Counted from the stretch's first letter, positions 1 through 11,589 are shown. The stretch is 64,000 nt of DNA from Ditylenchus dipsaci (GCA_004194705.1 SADC01001277.1:248001-312000), one strand, 5' to 3'. Numbers and translations are program-made. The notes: generated by a model not told the origin, from the letters alone.

Positions 1-164
1 TTTGAATTGGCGGGAGACAACTGTTGTCGGAGATGGCAATGGCCCTTTAAAAAAACTTCTTGATTTGAAAATCAGAGCTTGATCTCGTTGAATAGCCAAC
101 ATGGGACTTTTACATTTGGAGACTCTTGATTTATGCTTTGGAGATAAACTGGATGAATTGTCAT

Positions 165-437
165 GTACCAGGTTACAGGGCCATCGCCGTCCGTGACAGC
201 GGTTGTCACCCGCCATTTCAAAAAAATTCCAATCGTTGAACATCTGTACGGGTTTTTTTAACCTGGTCTCTAATACAGTTATACCTAAAATTAAATTTTA
301 GGCCTTATTTTGTTAGAAACCAATATGAAAAATCCGTACAGATGTTAAATGATTAAGAAATAATTTTGAATTCCCGGGCGTCTATTGAATTCCCGGCCGT
401 CTTATTAGCGTGGGCATGTCCCTTTTAATTTACGTTT
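165..437. repeat. Decayed TTAA-type MITE copy
   Basis: This stretch has the same layout as the better preserved copies at 557-787 and 63555-63775. It opens with a GGCCATCGCCGTC end, has a mirrored AACCTGGTCTCTAA / TTAGAAACC interior, and ends in a segment containing CCCGGGCGTC and CTTATTAGCGTGGGCATG. The outer TTAA is degenerate on the left. Bases 1-52 look like the end of another copy in reverse orientation cut by the window edge. No coding potential was seen. Confidence 0.6.
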
Positions 438-556
438 CGAGAAATCCAACAAGTCGAAAAATCTGCAGATTTGTGACCTACCATCATTTCGAAAGTACAT
501 TCATTCATAGTGATCACAATGTGGTCAACATGGTCAGTGACCTATTTCATCTTTAA

Positions 557-787
557 AGGGCCATTGCCGTCTCCGACAACAGTTGTCTCCCGCCAATTCA
601 AAAAATTTCCAAATCATTGAACTTCTGTACGGATCTTTCAGCTTGGTTTCTAACAAAACAGGCCTAGAATTTAATTTTAGGTATGGTTTTGATAGAAACC
701 AAGTTGAAAAATCCGTACAGAAGTTCAATAATTATGAAATAATTTGAATTCCCGGGCACCACGTCTTATTAGCGTGGGCATGCCCCT
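557..787. mobile_element. TTAA-flanked MITE (piggyBac-like target)
   Basis: The element is bounded by TTAA at 553-556 and 788-791. Its ends read AGGGCCATTGCCGTC and, inverted, AGGGGCATGCCCACGC. The interior is a mirror-image pair around TTTTAGGTATGG, with GGTTTCTAACAAAAC on one side and GTTTTGATAGAAACC on the other. TTAA target duplication is characteristic of piggyBac-type elements; no transposase is present, so the family name is inference. A related partial copy abuts it at 788-949. Confidence 0.65.
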
Positions 788-949
788 TTAAAGAACCATG
801 CTCACGGTGCTTTGGTGGTCCCCCGCCAATTCAGAAACTTTTCCTAATCATTGGATTTACGTACGAATTTTTTAATTGAGTCTCTAACAAAACTAAACCT
901 TAAATTAAATTATATGCCTTGATTTGTTAAAAACTAAGCATGCCCCTTC

Positions 950-1140
950 GAGGGATTGGGTATTCCTTCGGAATGGTCATCCCCTACTTTTTTCGAATTT
1001 TTTTTTGTTTTTTTCGAATTTTTTTCAACTTCGTCTGACATTGCAACACTGAGTTGTCGAGTTCGAAAAAATTCGAAAAACAAAAAAAAATTCGAAAAAA
1101 GTAGGGGATGACCACTCCGAAGGAGTTCCAGGGATTGACT
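950..1140. repeat. Foldback repeat, AT-rich arms
   Basis: A long inverted repeat: CCTTCGGAATGGTCATCCCC followed by TACTTTTTTCGAA on the left is mirrored by TTCGAAAAAAGTAGGGGATG and ACCACTCCGAAGG on the right. The loop is near 1030-1060. The open frame across it is an artefact of the palindrome. Confidence 0.7.
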
Positions 1141-1417
1141 GTACAATCCCCCACGGAGAGTGGTCGGATGGAGGAGATAACCTCATATTCGTGTTTTTCG
1201 AGGCAAAACTCTCTTATACGGTCATGGACCTAGAATACCGTAGATAACCCTGGCCCGAAATTGTCCGAAACAGCGTTATTCATGCATTTTAAAGCTAGAA
1301 AAGTAAAGAAAAGGCAAAAAAAAAGTATTCGGAAGGCACTTTTCAGAAAAAAAATAGACTAAAATTTTGACTTTTTGCCTTGGGGGACCAAGGTAAGCCA
1401 CCAGAAAAATTGCTTAC

Positions 1418-2600
1418 TTTTTTCAAAGCGCCAACTACACTGATACACCATTTCTCCACGGTGGTATCAAAGCCGCATATGAGTACTGCAGTTGGCTCGA
1501 AAACCAATTGTTTAGCTTCTGTAGTGTTCAATAAATTAATGAAGTCAGGCATGTGCTCCTCTTTAATTTGCTGTGCTTTGATGTCCAGCAGAAATATCTC
1601 ACACAATCTATCCAAGGCATAAGACTTAACAACAGAGAAGTAGATAACCCTGGGAAGATTCAGGCCAAGTATTTTACACTTCATGACACATGAAGAGCTA
1701 AGTCTTTCTATCAGCTGATTGATGTGGTCAATATTGGCCGTGGAAATGTCCTCAATTGGTGTAAACAGGTGTCTAAAATTGACCACTTAAAGTTATGCAG
1801 AAGTTATTTCTAAAAAAACAGTCTATTTTCTAACTAACTAATATTTTACTGGAAATTTCTCGACATAGCGGCATAATATTTTCAAAAATGATTGAATTGA
1901 ATTACAGTCAACCCTCTATAAACTGGCACTTTTAGTAAACCGACACTTTAAAAAGCTTAATTTGGCTGACCAGCAAAAAATTAGAAGAAAATGGTACTCT
2001 CGATCAGCCGGCACACCAGGCTGGTCCCTAGGAATGCCGGTTTGTCGACAGTTGACTGTAATTACTTTTGAAGCAGCGCGATGTAAAATTAATTTGTAAG
2101 TATTACCTGTTATTTTCTTGAGCAGCATTTCCAAGGGGATAGTAGTTGATGACGAGCGTAGAGTCTGACCACAAGTGTTTAATGTATTCAAGCACTTGTA
2201 AATTCTCCACTTCACTGTCTTGGAACAAATTTAACTGAACTTCTTTGGCAACTGATGCTTTGTCGACCAGATAAGGAAGAAATCCTTGGAGTGGAAACAC
2301 TTCAAAATCCCAGTCAGTAATGTCATTTTGTATGGCCACCCAGTTGCTTTCGCCGATTTGGATAGCCAATGTGTCAAGCTGTCGATAGGGAGGAGTGCTA
2401 GAAAAGCTGTTTTCGATGATATTGTGGAATTGACGGTTGACCAGCAGGAGTCTGTCTAAGTCATTGCGAGGTAGTAGGCAGAAAACATCGTGCAGAATGT
2501 CCGAACAAATAGTCTGAAAATTGTAAGTAAAGTATTGGCTGAAATTACTGAAAAAATAATGAATTACCCCTCTATTCTGGTTATTCAGACTTGAGTTCAT
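1418..2600 (-). CDS. F-box protein gene (two exons seen, 3' end not resolved)
   Basis: Exon 1 is 2107-2600 and starts at an ATG at 2598-2600. Exon 2 is 1418-1772. The donor after AACAG (GTAATAC) joins the acceptor TTTTAG in frame, giving NNR-HLFTPIED. An F-box-like motif lies at roughly residues 33-63 (SDILHDVFCLLPRNDLDRLL, then VNRQFHNIIE), with the usual L-P and hydrophobic spacing. F-box proteins recruit substrates to SCF ubiquitin ligases through SKP1; nematodes carry large fast-evolving families. No known C-terminal module was recognised. Exon 2 ends at a GTAAGC donor, so at least one more exon should lie to the left, below 1418, where I see only repeats, or outside the window. The intron holds a TA-flanked MITE (1905-2058). 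The exon structure is good; the substrate is unknown. Confidence 0.6.
1905..2058. mobile_element. pogo/Tigger-like MITE in F-box intron
   Basis: TA target duplications flank inverted ends CAGTCAACCCTCTATAAACT and (inverted) CAGTCAACTGTCGACAAACC. The CAGTCAA-type end with TA duplication resembles pogo/Tigger (Tc1/mariner superfamily) termini. Other copies of this loose family lie at 5288-5425, 16977-17413, 60065-60148 and 61878-62039. Confidence 0.7.
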
Positions 2601-2783
2601 CGAATTAGCGGGCTCATTCTGTCGAGAGCTGAGTCTAGTCTATAATTTTTGTTGGGTTTTAAATATTTGACTGAGCTTAAGGGATACTTGCCGTTCACGG
2701 CCATGACAATTTCAACTTTTTATAGTGGCGGGTGGAAATTTTTTTTACTGTGAAAAAATAATTTTAATTTTTTAGACTTCTTT

Positions 2784-3404
2784 TAACACTCGGAGGACGC
2801 CCTGAAACAAAGGTGTCTTCTGCTGCAGAATTTCATGCTGAACAACTCTGCAAAAACAGATTTTGCGCGCCTCGAGTCCGAAACCTGACAAATTACCTTT
2901 TTAATATTTTAGTCACAAAAAATGGGTGTCGACTTTAAAACGACCAGTTGACACATTATTTCAAAGTATAGCTAACTATAGCTAAGATTCAGCGCTTTCG
3001 AATGATATGTCATTTGTGTATTTACTACATTTTAAGCACAAATTTTATTATTAACAAATTTTAGTCACGGTGAAAATTCACTTTTAGTGAATTAAGTTAA
3101 TTTTCGGAAAAAAATATTTTTATTTTTATTTAATTTTCAATTTTTTAAAATGTCAATTTCCAGGTCAAGATCTCATTTCAAAGCGCAGACAATAGCGGTT
3201 CGAATGAGTATTCAAACTGGTTAAAAAAGTTTGAAATAATGTGTCAACTGGTCGTTTTAAAGCCGACACCCATTTTTGTGACTAAAATATTAAAAAGGTA
3301 ATTTGTCAGGTTTCGGACTCGAGGCGCGCAAAATCTGTTTTTGCAGAGTTGTTCAGCATGAAATTCTGCACCAGAAGATACCTTTGTTTCAGGGCGAGTG
3401 TTAA
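2784..3404. mobile_element. Foldback MITE with arms of about 180 bp
   Basis: The arm from 2784 (TAACACTCGG, CCCTGAAACAAAGGTGTCTT) is repeated inverted and nearly identical up to 3404. Both arms contain TGCAGAATTTCATGCTGAAC and CCTCGAGTCCGAAACCTGAC. A partial relative lies at 6330-6400. The open frames inside are mirror artefacts. Confidence 0.8.
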
Positions 3405-3486
3405 CCGGCGCTCTCCCAAGTTCGTTCCCCCTAGTATCCAACTCTTTTTTACCTCAATTTTCAAAATACTTTCTTTAACACTTTAA

Positions 3487-3831
3487 AGACGGCTGATTTT
3501 AAGACCCACTGTAAAAAAACTTTTAAAACAGTATTTCAGAGATTTTTTTCGCAGAGTTTGGACATATCCGTTTTTTCCACATATTGTGCAAAAATTTCAC
3601 ATGTCAACTAAAGCTCAACTTTTCTCAAAATTATATAAGGCGGGAATCTGAAATTTGGAAAATACATGATACCCGTATCATGGATTTTTTCGAATTTGCA
3701 CATAGACGCGATATTGCAATATTCGCACAGTCCGCGGAAAAAACTGAGATGTCCAAACTCTGCAAAAAAATTTTCTGAAGCACGATTTTAAAAGTTTTCA
3801 CGGTGGAACTCAAAATCACGACGGACTGACT
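3487..3831. repeat. Inverted repeat, arms about 85 bp
   Basis: The left arm (GCAGAGTTTGGACAT near 3551) is mirrored by ATGTCCAAACTCTGC near 3748. The AAAACTTTTAAAAC / GATTTTAAAAGTTTT segments extend the pairing outward. It appears to be a separate foldback element next to the 2784-3404 MITE. Bases 3832-4379 contain a weakly coding-like minus-strand stretch (4011-4111) with splice-like edges that I could not join to any gene. Confidence 0.6.
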
Positions 3832-4379
3832 CAATCGTGTTTCCCTAACTGAAAAAAGTACGGCAAACATGTTTGAATCCGTCCTAACATACGCTGGCCT
3901 ACCTTTGCTTAAGCCGAAATATGATACATCACCGAAAAGTCCTTAAAAGATTATACACTTTGTCAAATTTTTCAATAATATTTTATATTTTTTAATCAAA
4001 GACTACTTACTAACCACAAAAAGGAGCTCAAGAAGTGTTTCTAGGTCACTTTGGGAGGCTGAGGTAAAACGGAATAAGTACCCAGCCGTATTTAGAGTGT
4101 TAATCTTATTTCTGAGTCTAGTTTCAAAAGTTGCAATGATTCCAATTTAGAAGGTCAGAAACTCTCGATATAAGCACATATAATTTACCAAAGCGCTCCT
4201 TGAAAGCCGCGGATCTTAATTGAAAAACTTGATACGATCGGCAAATTCGGAATCCTTGGAAACAAACTAGCGAATAAGAATTAGTCAAATGCTTTCAAAA
4301 TTAGGTTAAAATAATTGTACGCAGCTGCGAGGCACGACTGTATACAAAAATGTTCAAGCTTTAAATAAGATTATTTTAC

Positions 4380-4643
4380 CTCGAAAAGCACTGCGTTCCG
4401 TTCATTTTTTGATATCTCTAATGTGAAATTCCTCTCATCTATTTCAGGCCGATCACCCAGAAGTAATTCTCTGTAGTTTGGATATCCATCAGCATTCAAA
4501 AATGTCTTTGGACTTTCATTGACCTTCTGATAAGGCTTTGACACAATTCTTGCGCGTTTTTTCGGCTTTACAACTTTTTTCACAGCAGAGTACAGAGGTC
4601 GGCCAAGTTTGGCGTGACTGCGCAGCACACGATCTCCAGACAT
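4380..4643 (-). CDS. Candidate first exon, basic N-terminal protein
   Basis: The ATG at 4641-4643 opens about 88 codons that end at a GTAAAA donor (after AVLFE). The protein is strongly basic, with KKVVKPKKRARIVSKPYQK as a likely nuclear-localisation-like stretch, followed by an acidic, folded-looking segment (YRELLLGDRPEIDERN). Codon use and the clean donor argue for a real exon. No family was recognised and the partner exons were not found. The F-box gene starts about 1.8 kb further on the same strand, but they could not be joined in frame. Confidence 0.35.
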
Positions 4644-5135
4644 TTTCTGAATTGAAAAGAGTAAATTTAGAAATGTTTATGTAAACAAAGAATAGACAGA
4701 ATGCGCTTTGTCTCGTGTTCCAAAAAGTTACTTTGTAGTCTTTTTAAGTTTCAAAATTTTGACGCAATAATTTGATTTGATTAACAAAAATAATACTGGA
4801 CTTTTTTAAAGTTTTTGTCATGCACTTTAATTGAACAAAGACTTTGAGACATCTGTCAGGTAAATAACAAAAAACATTGTTATAAAAAAGACCCTAATGT
4901 CAAAACATATTTTTGGAGCGCTTGAAGAACCAAAAATATTTTAAAGACAAGTTTGACATCGTGACACAAAACTAGCTTTCAAACCAGGGCTCCGAAATGT
5001 CTTTATTTTATGAACGGCCGCCTTAAAAAGTAGTCATTGTTTTATTCGCGAAAAATTGATGCAGTATACCGAATTGGCTCCCGGGACTTGCTTCATCTAA
5101 TGAGAGTAAAACATAGCAATGTTGTGTTAGTAGTA

Positions 5136-6019
5136 CAGGGTGGTCCAAAATTTTCCGACTATTAGGTTTGCTCACAACTTTTCGAATTCGCGCTATTTTA
5201 ATTAGATATTGTTATTGTTGGAAAGAGGAGGCGATGAGAATTTGTTTGACACCAAACATGTCATTTTTTGATAAAAAAATCGAGTTACAGTCGAACGTCG
5301 ATAAAACGGCACCTTGTCGACACTTGATTTGGCCAGGTACTCGACACTTTAAGGAAAACGACACCCCGATAAACCGGCACCCTAAGGTCGGTCCCTAGGG
5401 GTGCCGGCTTATCGAGGTTTGACTGTATACCAACCCTGGAAAATTCGCTTAATTTTTGAGCCTAAACCTTGCAGCCTGCAGCAAATATTGTGGAAGATTT
5501 TTTGGTCAAATACTGCAAGAAGTTTGGGATTTACTCCAAAGCACCGACCAACGCAAGCATTTAAGTGTGTTGGGAAAATTTCATGAGACTGGGAGCGTGA
5601 ACCGTAGAGAGAAGAAAAAAAACAAATTTTGTTCATTTTTTCGAATTTCTGTTTCTTCATTCTTCTTTTGATTTTTTTATTCTCCCCACCACTCTTGGAT
5701 GCTTGCGTTCCTCAGTTTTTTGGAGTGAAACCTGAACTTTTTGAGGTATTCGACCTGAACTTTATTCGGCTATCAGTGCCTTACTTACCAAATTATCGTC
5801 CACACTCTTTGCTGCAGCGCATATGGCTTGTCGGTTGAAAATTATGCAAATATTTAACGGATCAGCAAAACACGAAAGTTGCATCAGAAAAGGACATGTT
5901 TAGTGTCAAACAAATTCTTATCGCCTCTTCTTTACAACAAACAAGAGATCTCATCGAAATAGCTCAAATTCAAAAAGTTGTGAGGAAAATAAATAGTCGG
6001 AAATATTTGGACCACCCTG
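5136..6019. mobile_element. TA-flanked DNA transposon remnant (CAGGGTGGTCC ends)
   Basis: The ends CAGGGTGGTCCAAAATTTTC and the inverted GGACCACCCTG are flanked by TA. The arms extend about 70 bp (ACAACTTTTCGAATT / AATTCAAAAAGTTGTGAGG). This end type is common in Tc1/mariner-like elements. No transposase was recognised. A pogo-like MITE is nested at 5288-5425. Confidence 0.7.
5288..5425. mobile_element. pogo-like MITE nested in the 5136-6019 element
   Basis: TA-flanked; ends CAGTCGAACGTCGATAAAAC and inverted CAGTCAAACCTCGATAAGCC. The interior carries the inverted GGTGCCGGTTTATCG / ACACCCCGATAAACCGGCAC type sequence seen in its relatives. Confidence 0.7.
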
Positions 6020-6539
6020 TATTAAAAATTTCGGGGCGCTCATTCAAAAAATAAGGACACTTTGGAGCCATGTTTTGAACCTATTCATATAATAATAATT
6101 AGCAGAACAACTGAAAAAGTTTGTCATCTTATCACTGGATTTGATTAACAAAAGTATAAGGAGATAACCAAACATTTCTATGCAGTTTGTCATAGTTACT
6201 TGGCAGCAAAACAAGCAAAAAATATTTAATTATCGAGATAAAGACAAAATGGGCGTAATTAAACTTTAAGAAACAGATTAGATCAGTTCAGACTTGATGG
6301 ACATTCAACATGACAATAGTTCTGCTTAACACTCCGGCTCCCATACGTGAGAAATAAGGGCCCTAGCGCAGAATTTCATGCTGAAGAAGATAGTGAAAGA
6401 ATATTTCGAAAAAGGTGGTATTTGCGGGTCATCTGCCCCTCTGAACCATTCAAGTCAAGATTTCTGCTAATGTAACTTCGAGGGGCAGATCTCATCAATT
6501 TTTTTATTGATCAATCTGATTTGAATTTCAACTATTTTT

Positions 6540-8157
6540 CACACAGTAAACTGGGTAAACAATAGCAACTGTAAATGACTACAGTTAACTACTACTGCTA
6601 CTGGGTAATGTTTTTCTGGCGCGAATTCAAATTTGAATTTCGTAACTGGGCAAATTTTCAAAAATATTCCCTCTTTTTAACTGGGTTTTGCTGGACTTTC
6701 CTTTTACTGGGTATGAATTTAGATTTTTAACTGGTTATTGAGAACCGAAATTCTCCATCACATACTTTTTCCTCCGGGTAAGACCATTTCTGGCCTTTCG
6801 ACTGGGCATCCAACCACTTTCACTGTCAGATGTTGACATTAAACTGGGTACCTCACACACATGCTAGGTTTCTTTTACACTGGGTAGAGTATTCTGACTA
6901 TCCACTGTAAGATCATCGTCATAATCTCTGTTAGCTGGGTCTTCCTCTACACAACTGGATCTAATGTAATTATACTTCTGGGGACGATTGATGGTCTGTC
7001 GAAGACCTTCTCGTCTGACTGGGTTTTCCGAACTATCTGGAGCCTGTATCCACTTCCTTTTCACATAACATCTTTTGGGAGGAACTGCAATAGGAGTTTC
7101 CACAAGTATATCTGGAACCTGTTCTTCTGGGTTTACCACCGTAACTGGATTATTTTTATCTGGACCTGAAATAACTGGGTTATTAATAACTGGGTCTAAA
7201 TAATCGTCTGGGTTCTCGCATATGGGATAAAATCGTTTGATTTTATCTCTATGAACGAGTAACGCTTCGCGTTCTGGGTAATCACAATTCTGGATATAGA
7301 CATTTTGTCCATCAAATTTCTGGATGCGGTAGAGTCCTTTCCATCCCACATGGAACTTGTAGGACTCCCCGGACTGGAACACATCATCTTTCTGGAGTAC
7401 CAGTTCCCCTTCCTGGAGATCTGATTTTCTGGACTTTTTATCATACTGGGTTTTAAACAATCTGGCGTTTTTTTCAGAAACCTCACTGGCTAACTTCCAC
7501 GCATTCTGGAGAGTGACCACATGATCACGTCTAAACTGGCTAATGTCTGTATCAACAAACACTTCTCTTCTGGGCATCAAAATTTGATGAACTGGGAACC
7601 GCGGTTGGCGTTCGAACATTACATAGAACGGCGTTTCACCCGTGGTTTGATGTATACTGGAGTTATAAGCAAAAGTAGTAGCTGGGAGCATCTGGTCAAA
7701 ATCTTTACCCGTTAAGGCTCTGGATTTTGCCAAAATAGACTGGAATGTTCTGAAAGAACGTTCAGTACTACCGTTCCCCGCAGAGTGATACGGAGTCGTA
7801 AACACTTTACGTAGAGCCAGCAGCCTGGACAATTCTCGGAACATCTCACTGGCGAAGGACGTTGCATTGTCCGTAACAGTTTCTTCTGGGCACCCGTAAA
7901 CGAGTATACAGTTCTGGAGTAGCGCTTCCGCTAAAGTTCTGGATTTCGCATCTGCGACTGGGACACTAATCACGTACTTAGTGAACCAACACACTATATT
8001 CATAATATGCCGGTTACCAAGGCGAGTAACTGGGAATGGCCCGCACAAGTCGATGCCAACCTTAGCAGAAGTTCTGGAGTTTTAACATACTGGAGAGGAA
8101 TTCTATCCTTACTGGGTTTGCGAAGTTGACAAACTAAGCATTCTCTACACCACTGGG
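6540..8157 (-). mobile_element. Decayed Ty3/gypsy-type retrotransposon fragment
   Basis: Minus-strand coding sequence of an integrase-end polyprotein. A zinc-binding CRECLVCQ motif is encoded near 8120-8157 and the catalytic core begins near 8070. The main open frame is 6864-8048. The core shows CGPFPVTRLG, the second acidic residue in TVTDNATSFASEMF, and the glutamate in GNGSTERSFRTFQ, followed by a C-terminal linker typical of gypsy integrases. A -1 shift near 8065 separates the zinc-finger frame from the core frame. No LTRs, reverse transcriptase or gag were found, so this is a truncated relic. The stretch 6540-6860 is non-coding but shares the extreme CTGG enrichment of the coding part. 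A MITE interrupts it at the upstream end. Confidence 0.8.
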
Positions 8158-8160
8158 CTA

Positions 8161-8392
8161 CCGTATTCTCTCTAATAGGCCGACATGTCGGTTTATTTTT
8201 CGACCCTTCAAAAATCGTGAAAATTTGGGTCGAACTCGACATTTTCGGGTGAAAATCCAAAATCGAAAAAGCGGAATCGATAGAGCTCGTGGGAACTAAG
8301 AAAACGCAATAAACAGCGATGTAATTTTTTTTCTTCGGACTGAGATACGGTCCCTCAAAGTAGGGGGTGTCGGTTTATTAGAGAGAATACGG
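8161..8392. mobile_element. TA-flanked MITE, CCGTATTCTCTCTAATA ends
   Basis: Inserted at TA (8159-8160, 8393-8394). Ends CCGTATTCTCTCTAATAGGC and the inverted complement TTAGAGAGAATACGG. The same terminus family occurs at 21504-21746 and 27652-28804. It truncates the gypsy integrase zinc-finger region; no continuation of that coding sequence was seen beyond 8392. Confidence 0.8.
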
Positions 8393-8807
8393 TAAGTGAA
8401 CTAAATTTTGTAATGACACTGAAAGCAGCACAAGATCCCTCTACTTAAACTGGATACTAACTATGTCCATAATTTTGTTGCAAACACACAAACTGAGTCT
8501 CTTCAGCTTCAATCATTATTATGTTTTATTTACAAAGATCAGAAAAATATCAAAAAAGCTAGCTTTTAAATATTTTCTTATTCCAAATATTTTATTTTGC
8601 TGCTAAATAAAAAATGCTGCCAAAAATTTCAATTAAATTTATTTCTTTTGCGAAAAATCTTAAATTCTACTTCCCGAATTCGAGCAACGTTTGAAATTTT
8701 GGCAACAGATTTGATTTGGCTGCAGAATGCATCACAAAACTTTGAAAAACAAGAAATACAACCGGTGTATTGATTTTTCACGGTCGAAAGTGTAAAAAAA
8801 TCTGTGT

Positions 8808-10141
8808 TTACAGAAAGACTTTTTGCAGGGACTCGTATTTTCCAGATGACTTGGAAGAAAGCTCAAAGCCTGAAATAAATAAATATTTATTAGTATAAAA
8901 ACAACAGACACAATAGATCAATCACTTGAAATCAAAATTCGTTTGTATGTGGACGAATTCTAGCCTTTGTAGGCTCAAAAAAATCGATTTGATCTTTAAT
9001 ATTGGTTAATCCGAATAAAGACATTTTTTAAAAGTTGTCGAATTAAAAAATGAAAAATCTCATCAAAAGTACATTCGAAAAATTCTTCAAAAAGCTTATT
9101 TCACTAAGTTTTCATTGCAGGACTGTCGTACAGGACCATCGAACAGCGAATATTTTAAACTCTCAATCACCCTGAATTGGAACTTTGGCGCTAGTAGCGA
9201 ATAATCCCCCCCCCAAGAATCCGACCTTTTAAAAATTGCTGTAACTACCCTTGCAAACAACAAGTTTAGGCTTAGCCCGGGCTTGGGGGTAGGCTCAGGC
9301 TTGGGGTAGGCCACTTGGGGTTTTACGGATTCCACCGTGTGCTCTCTTATTTTCGATCATTTATGTTAGTTCACGATAAAAGATTTAAAAAATAATTTCG
9401 GAATAAAAAAGAAAAACCCTTTTTGAAACACCCTGTGCTTCCATTTAAAATTATTAAAGCAAAGTTTAAAAATTCTTTCATTTTAGGTCAAAGGTTAAGT
9501 AAAAATGTCGCCAATAGTTTTCAAAGAGTTTTTAAGATAAAATTACTTACTTGAAATCAGTTCGGTGCCGAAATAAATAGGCCGACTCTTAAAAGATTCC
9601 CACTTGGAGACTAGTGCTAGGTCATTAATTTTCGGCTCTTTGATGTTGACTATGGTCATGTGCGGGTTGAACAGCTTGTTCACATGGGCTACAGAAATGT
9701 CTTCTTTGATAAACTGGGCTTTCAAAATCTCTAAAAAAATCGATTGGCTACGCAATTTTTGTGTTTTCAAATCAAAAACCTTTAATTTCAAACAACTTTT
9801 GTATTGAACCATCCTTCTGACTAGCTGCAGCATACAGCACTTGATTGTTTCGTTTGGAAAACGAAGACAATCCATCAAAACAAATAGTTAACTTTTGTCC
9901 ATTGTATTTCTTGCGAACTACTTTGGCCGCATTTTTGAGGGCACGATTGGCTCTGAATACATCTGAGTATAAGGCTGAGGGAATGATTTAACTTGGTAAC
10001 TAACCTGTACAAATCAGTTCCTTCCAAATTTTCCACCACTAACATGGTCACATGCAAAGAAGCTATGGGATGGAAAAACTTGGTGAATCTTGAGTCTGTC
10101 GATTTTAACTCATTTTGCAGTCTGGCTACGTTTTGTTGTAC
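8808..10141 (-). CDS. 2H phosphoesterase, AKAP7-like
   Basis: Four exons splice in frame: 10005-10141, 9780-9952, 9551-9730 and 8808-8869, with stop TAA at 8808-8810. The protein has the two H-x-T/S motifs that define 2H phosphoesterases (LHVTMLVV and PHMTIVNI), about 120 residues apart. Between them lie the expected core strands (KLTICFDGLSSFSKRN, VLYAAAS). The C-terminal FGTELISSFEL, then SGKYESL, matches the FGEE...L.S....GYY tail of the AKAP7 nuclear-localisation domain. 2H enzymes cleave or bind 2',3'-cyclic phosphate or 2'-5' linked nucleotides; AKAP7 also binds PKA, but no PKA-anchoring helix was seen. The N-terminus is unresolved. An open minus-strand stretch at 10142-10440 (RRSRSWKGRQRRGQSE, with a GTACCT donor in phase) may be the upstream exon. 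The intron 8870-9550 carries a dispersed repeat with TTAGGC-like motifs (9165-9330). Confidence 0.75.
9165..9330. repeat. Dispersed repeat with TTAGGC-like motifs
   Basis: The block TAGTAGCGAATAATCCCCCC, then AAGAATCCGACC and TTGCAAACAACAAGTTTAGG, is matched inverted at 46075-46185. TAGGCTTAGCC and GTAGGCTCAGGCTTGGGGTA are reminiscent of degenerate nematode telomere units. Confidence 0.6.
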
Positions 10142-10747
10142 CTAAATTTAAAAACACGTTCATTTAGTAGTTTATTAAATTTATGCTGCCTCCTTGCTCT
10201 GGACATGAAATTGGATGTGTAGCTTGGACTGGTCTTCTCTTGAAGAAGAATCTCTTGACAAAGACCTGGATGCTCTAGGCACCACATACACCCAGAAGCC
10301 CTTGAACCAGGTACTTCAGACTGGCCACGACGTTGGCGACCTTTCCAGCTACGAGATCGTCTTTTAGAAGTGGTCTTATCACCAGCTACTAGTGCTTCTA
10401 TGTCGTCTTCTGTGGAGTCACCATTTGCACACCACTTAACTATCAAAAATTAACTTTTATTTGTATAATAAAGTGAGTAGGGTTGAGGGTTAAGTATCAG
10501 TTTGTCTAAAACATTTTGCGGCAAATCCTTAGGTTTTTAAAACATTTTTGTTCCAATAGTCTCACAGGTAATTTTTTACATTTGTTAATAATCTGTATAC
10601 ACAATTTCAAAAAAAAAAATTTTTTGTTTTGATCACCCAATCCAATGAAAAAATATAACAAATTTGGTTGCAAAATTTTTATAAAAACAAAAATATAGGA
10701 AGGCTTCAATGTCGCAACTTCCGCAGTTTTTTTAGTAAAGAGCCTAC

Positions 10748-10819
10748 CTTTTTAAATCCGCACAATAGAAATAGAACTAGAAGCGCGACAAAAGCAAGAC
10801 CAGCCACTTCAGCTGCCAT
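10748..10819 (-). CDS. Candidate signal-anchor exon
   Basis: The ATG at 10817-10819 opens 24 codons (MAAEVAGLAFVALLVLFLLC, then GFKK) ending at a GTAGGC donor. The hydrophobic stretch of about 17 residues followed by GFKK is a typical signal-anchor or tail of a type III membrane segment. It lies upstream of, and on the same strand as, the 2H phosphoesterase exons. It could be their first exon via 10142-10440, but the reading-frame phase is off by one as written, so the link is unproven. Confidence 0.35.
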
Positions 10820-11589
10820 ATGAGCTAAAAGCTTAGAGCGATTTAATTGAATTTCATTAAAGGCATATATTGGGCTAGCTAATGAGTTTTCTATGTTCCG
10901 AAATGGGCGCAAACAACATAAAACATTTGCAATAAAAAGTCTGAAAGTTACGTTTTGTGGAATTTTTAGTTTTTTAATGATACAAAAAAAATTCCAGACA
11001 TTGTATTCAAACGACCCCAATAGCAAATACCCAGGGCTGAATCTTTTTAGAAACTGTTCTATTTAAGCTGTTCTATATGTGATATAGGTCAACTATATTG
11101 ACCCTTTGCTACTTTCAAAAGCTGTCTAGAAAACTTTAAAAATCTAGACGAGAACGAATGTAACAATTTGACGAGAAAGAAAACAAATGCTGGTCTCCTC
11201 TTTTTCTCCGAGAAACGCACGGGCATGCCCCTTTAATGGAATTGCTTTTCTGGATAGGCTATATCTTAACACTTTCGCATGCGAAAATTGTTGAGTAAAA
11301 TGATTTATGGAAATCTTGGTTAAGAAACAACATAATAATCTTTAAAAAAATTTACAGTTGACTCCTTGTATAAGATACTTCTGAAAGGCGCTCACGAGGG
11401 AGTAGACACTCTAGAAAGTACTCTCTTTATTAGCTACCCTAGTAGTTGGTCCCAAGGGGTGTTTTAAAAGGATTCCACTGTATAATTAGGGATACTATTC
11501 GAAAGACACGCAAAAATGCTACAAAAACTGCCTTTTCCAGATTAAAGAACCAAACGCTTTCTAGTAGACTACCTATAAAAGTGACATAT

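Noticed and set aside
9096..9335. Open frame with PKPEPTPKPG repeats as an exon of the 2H gene
   Set aside because: It overlaps a dispersed repeat matched at 46075-46185, and the flanking exons splice past it in phase.
10142..10440. KH domain upstream of the 2H domain, as in ASCC1
   Set aside because: KH-like fragments appear only when hopping between frames in a +1 direction, unlike the -1 signature elsewhere; not supportable.
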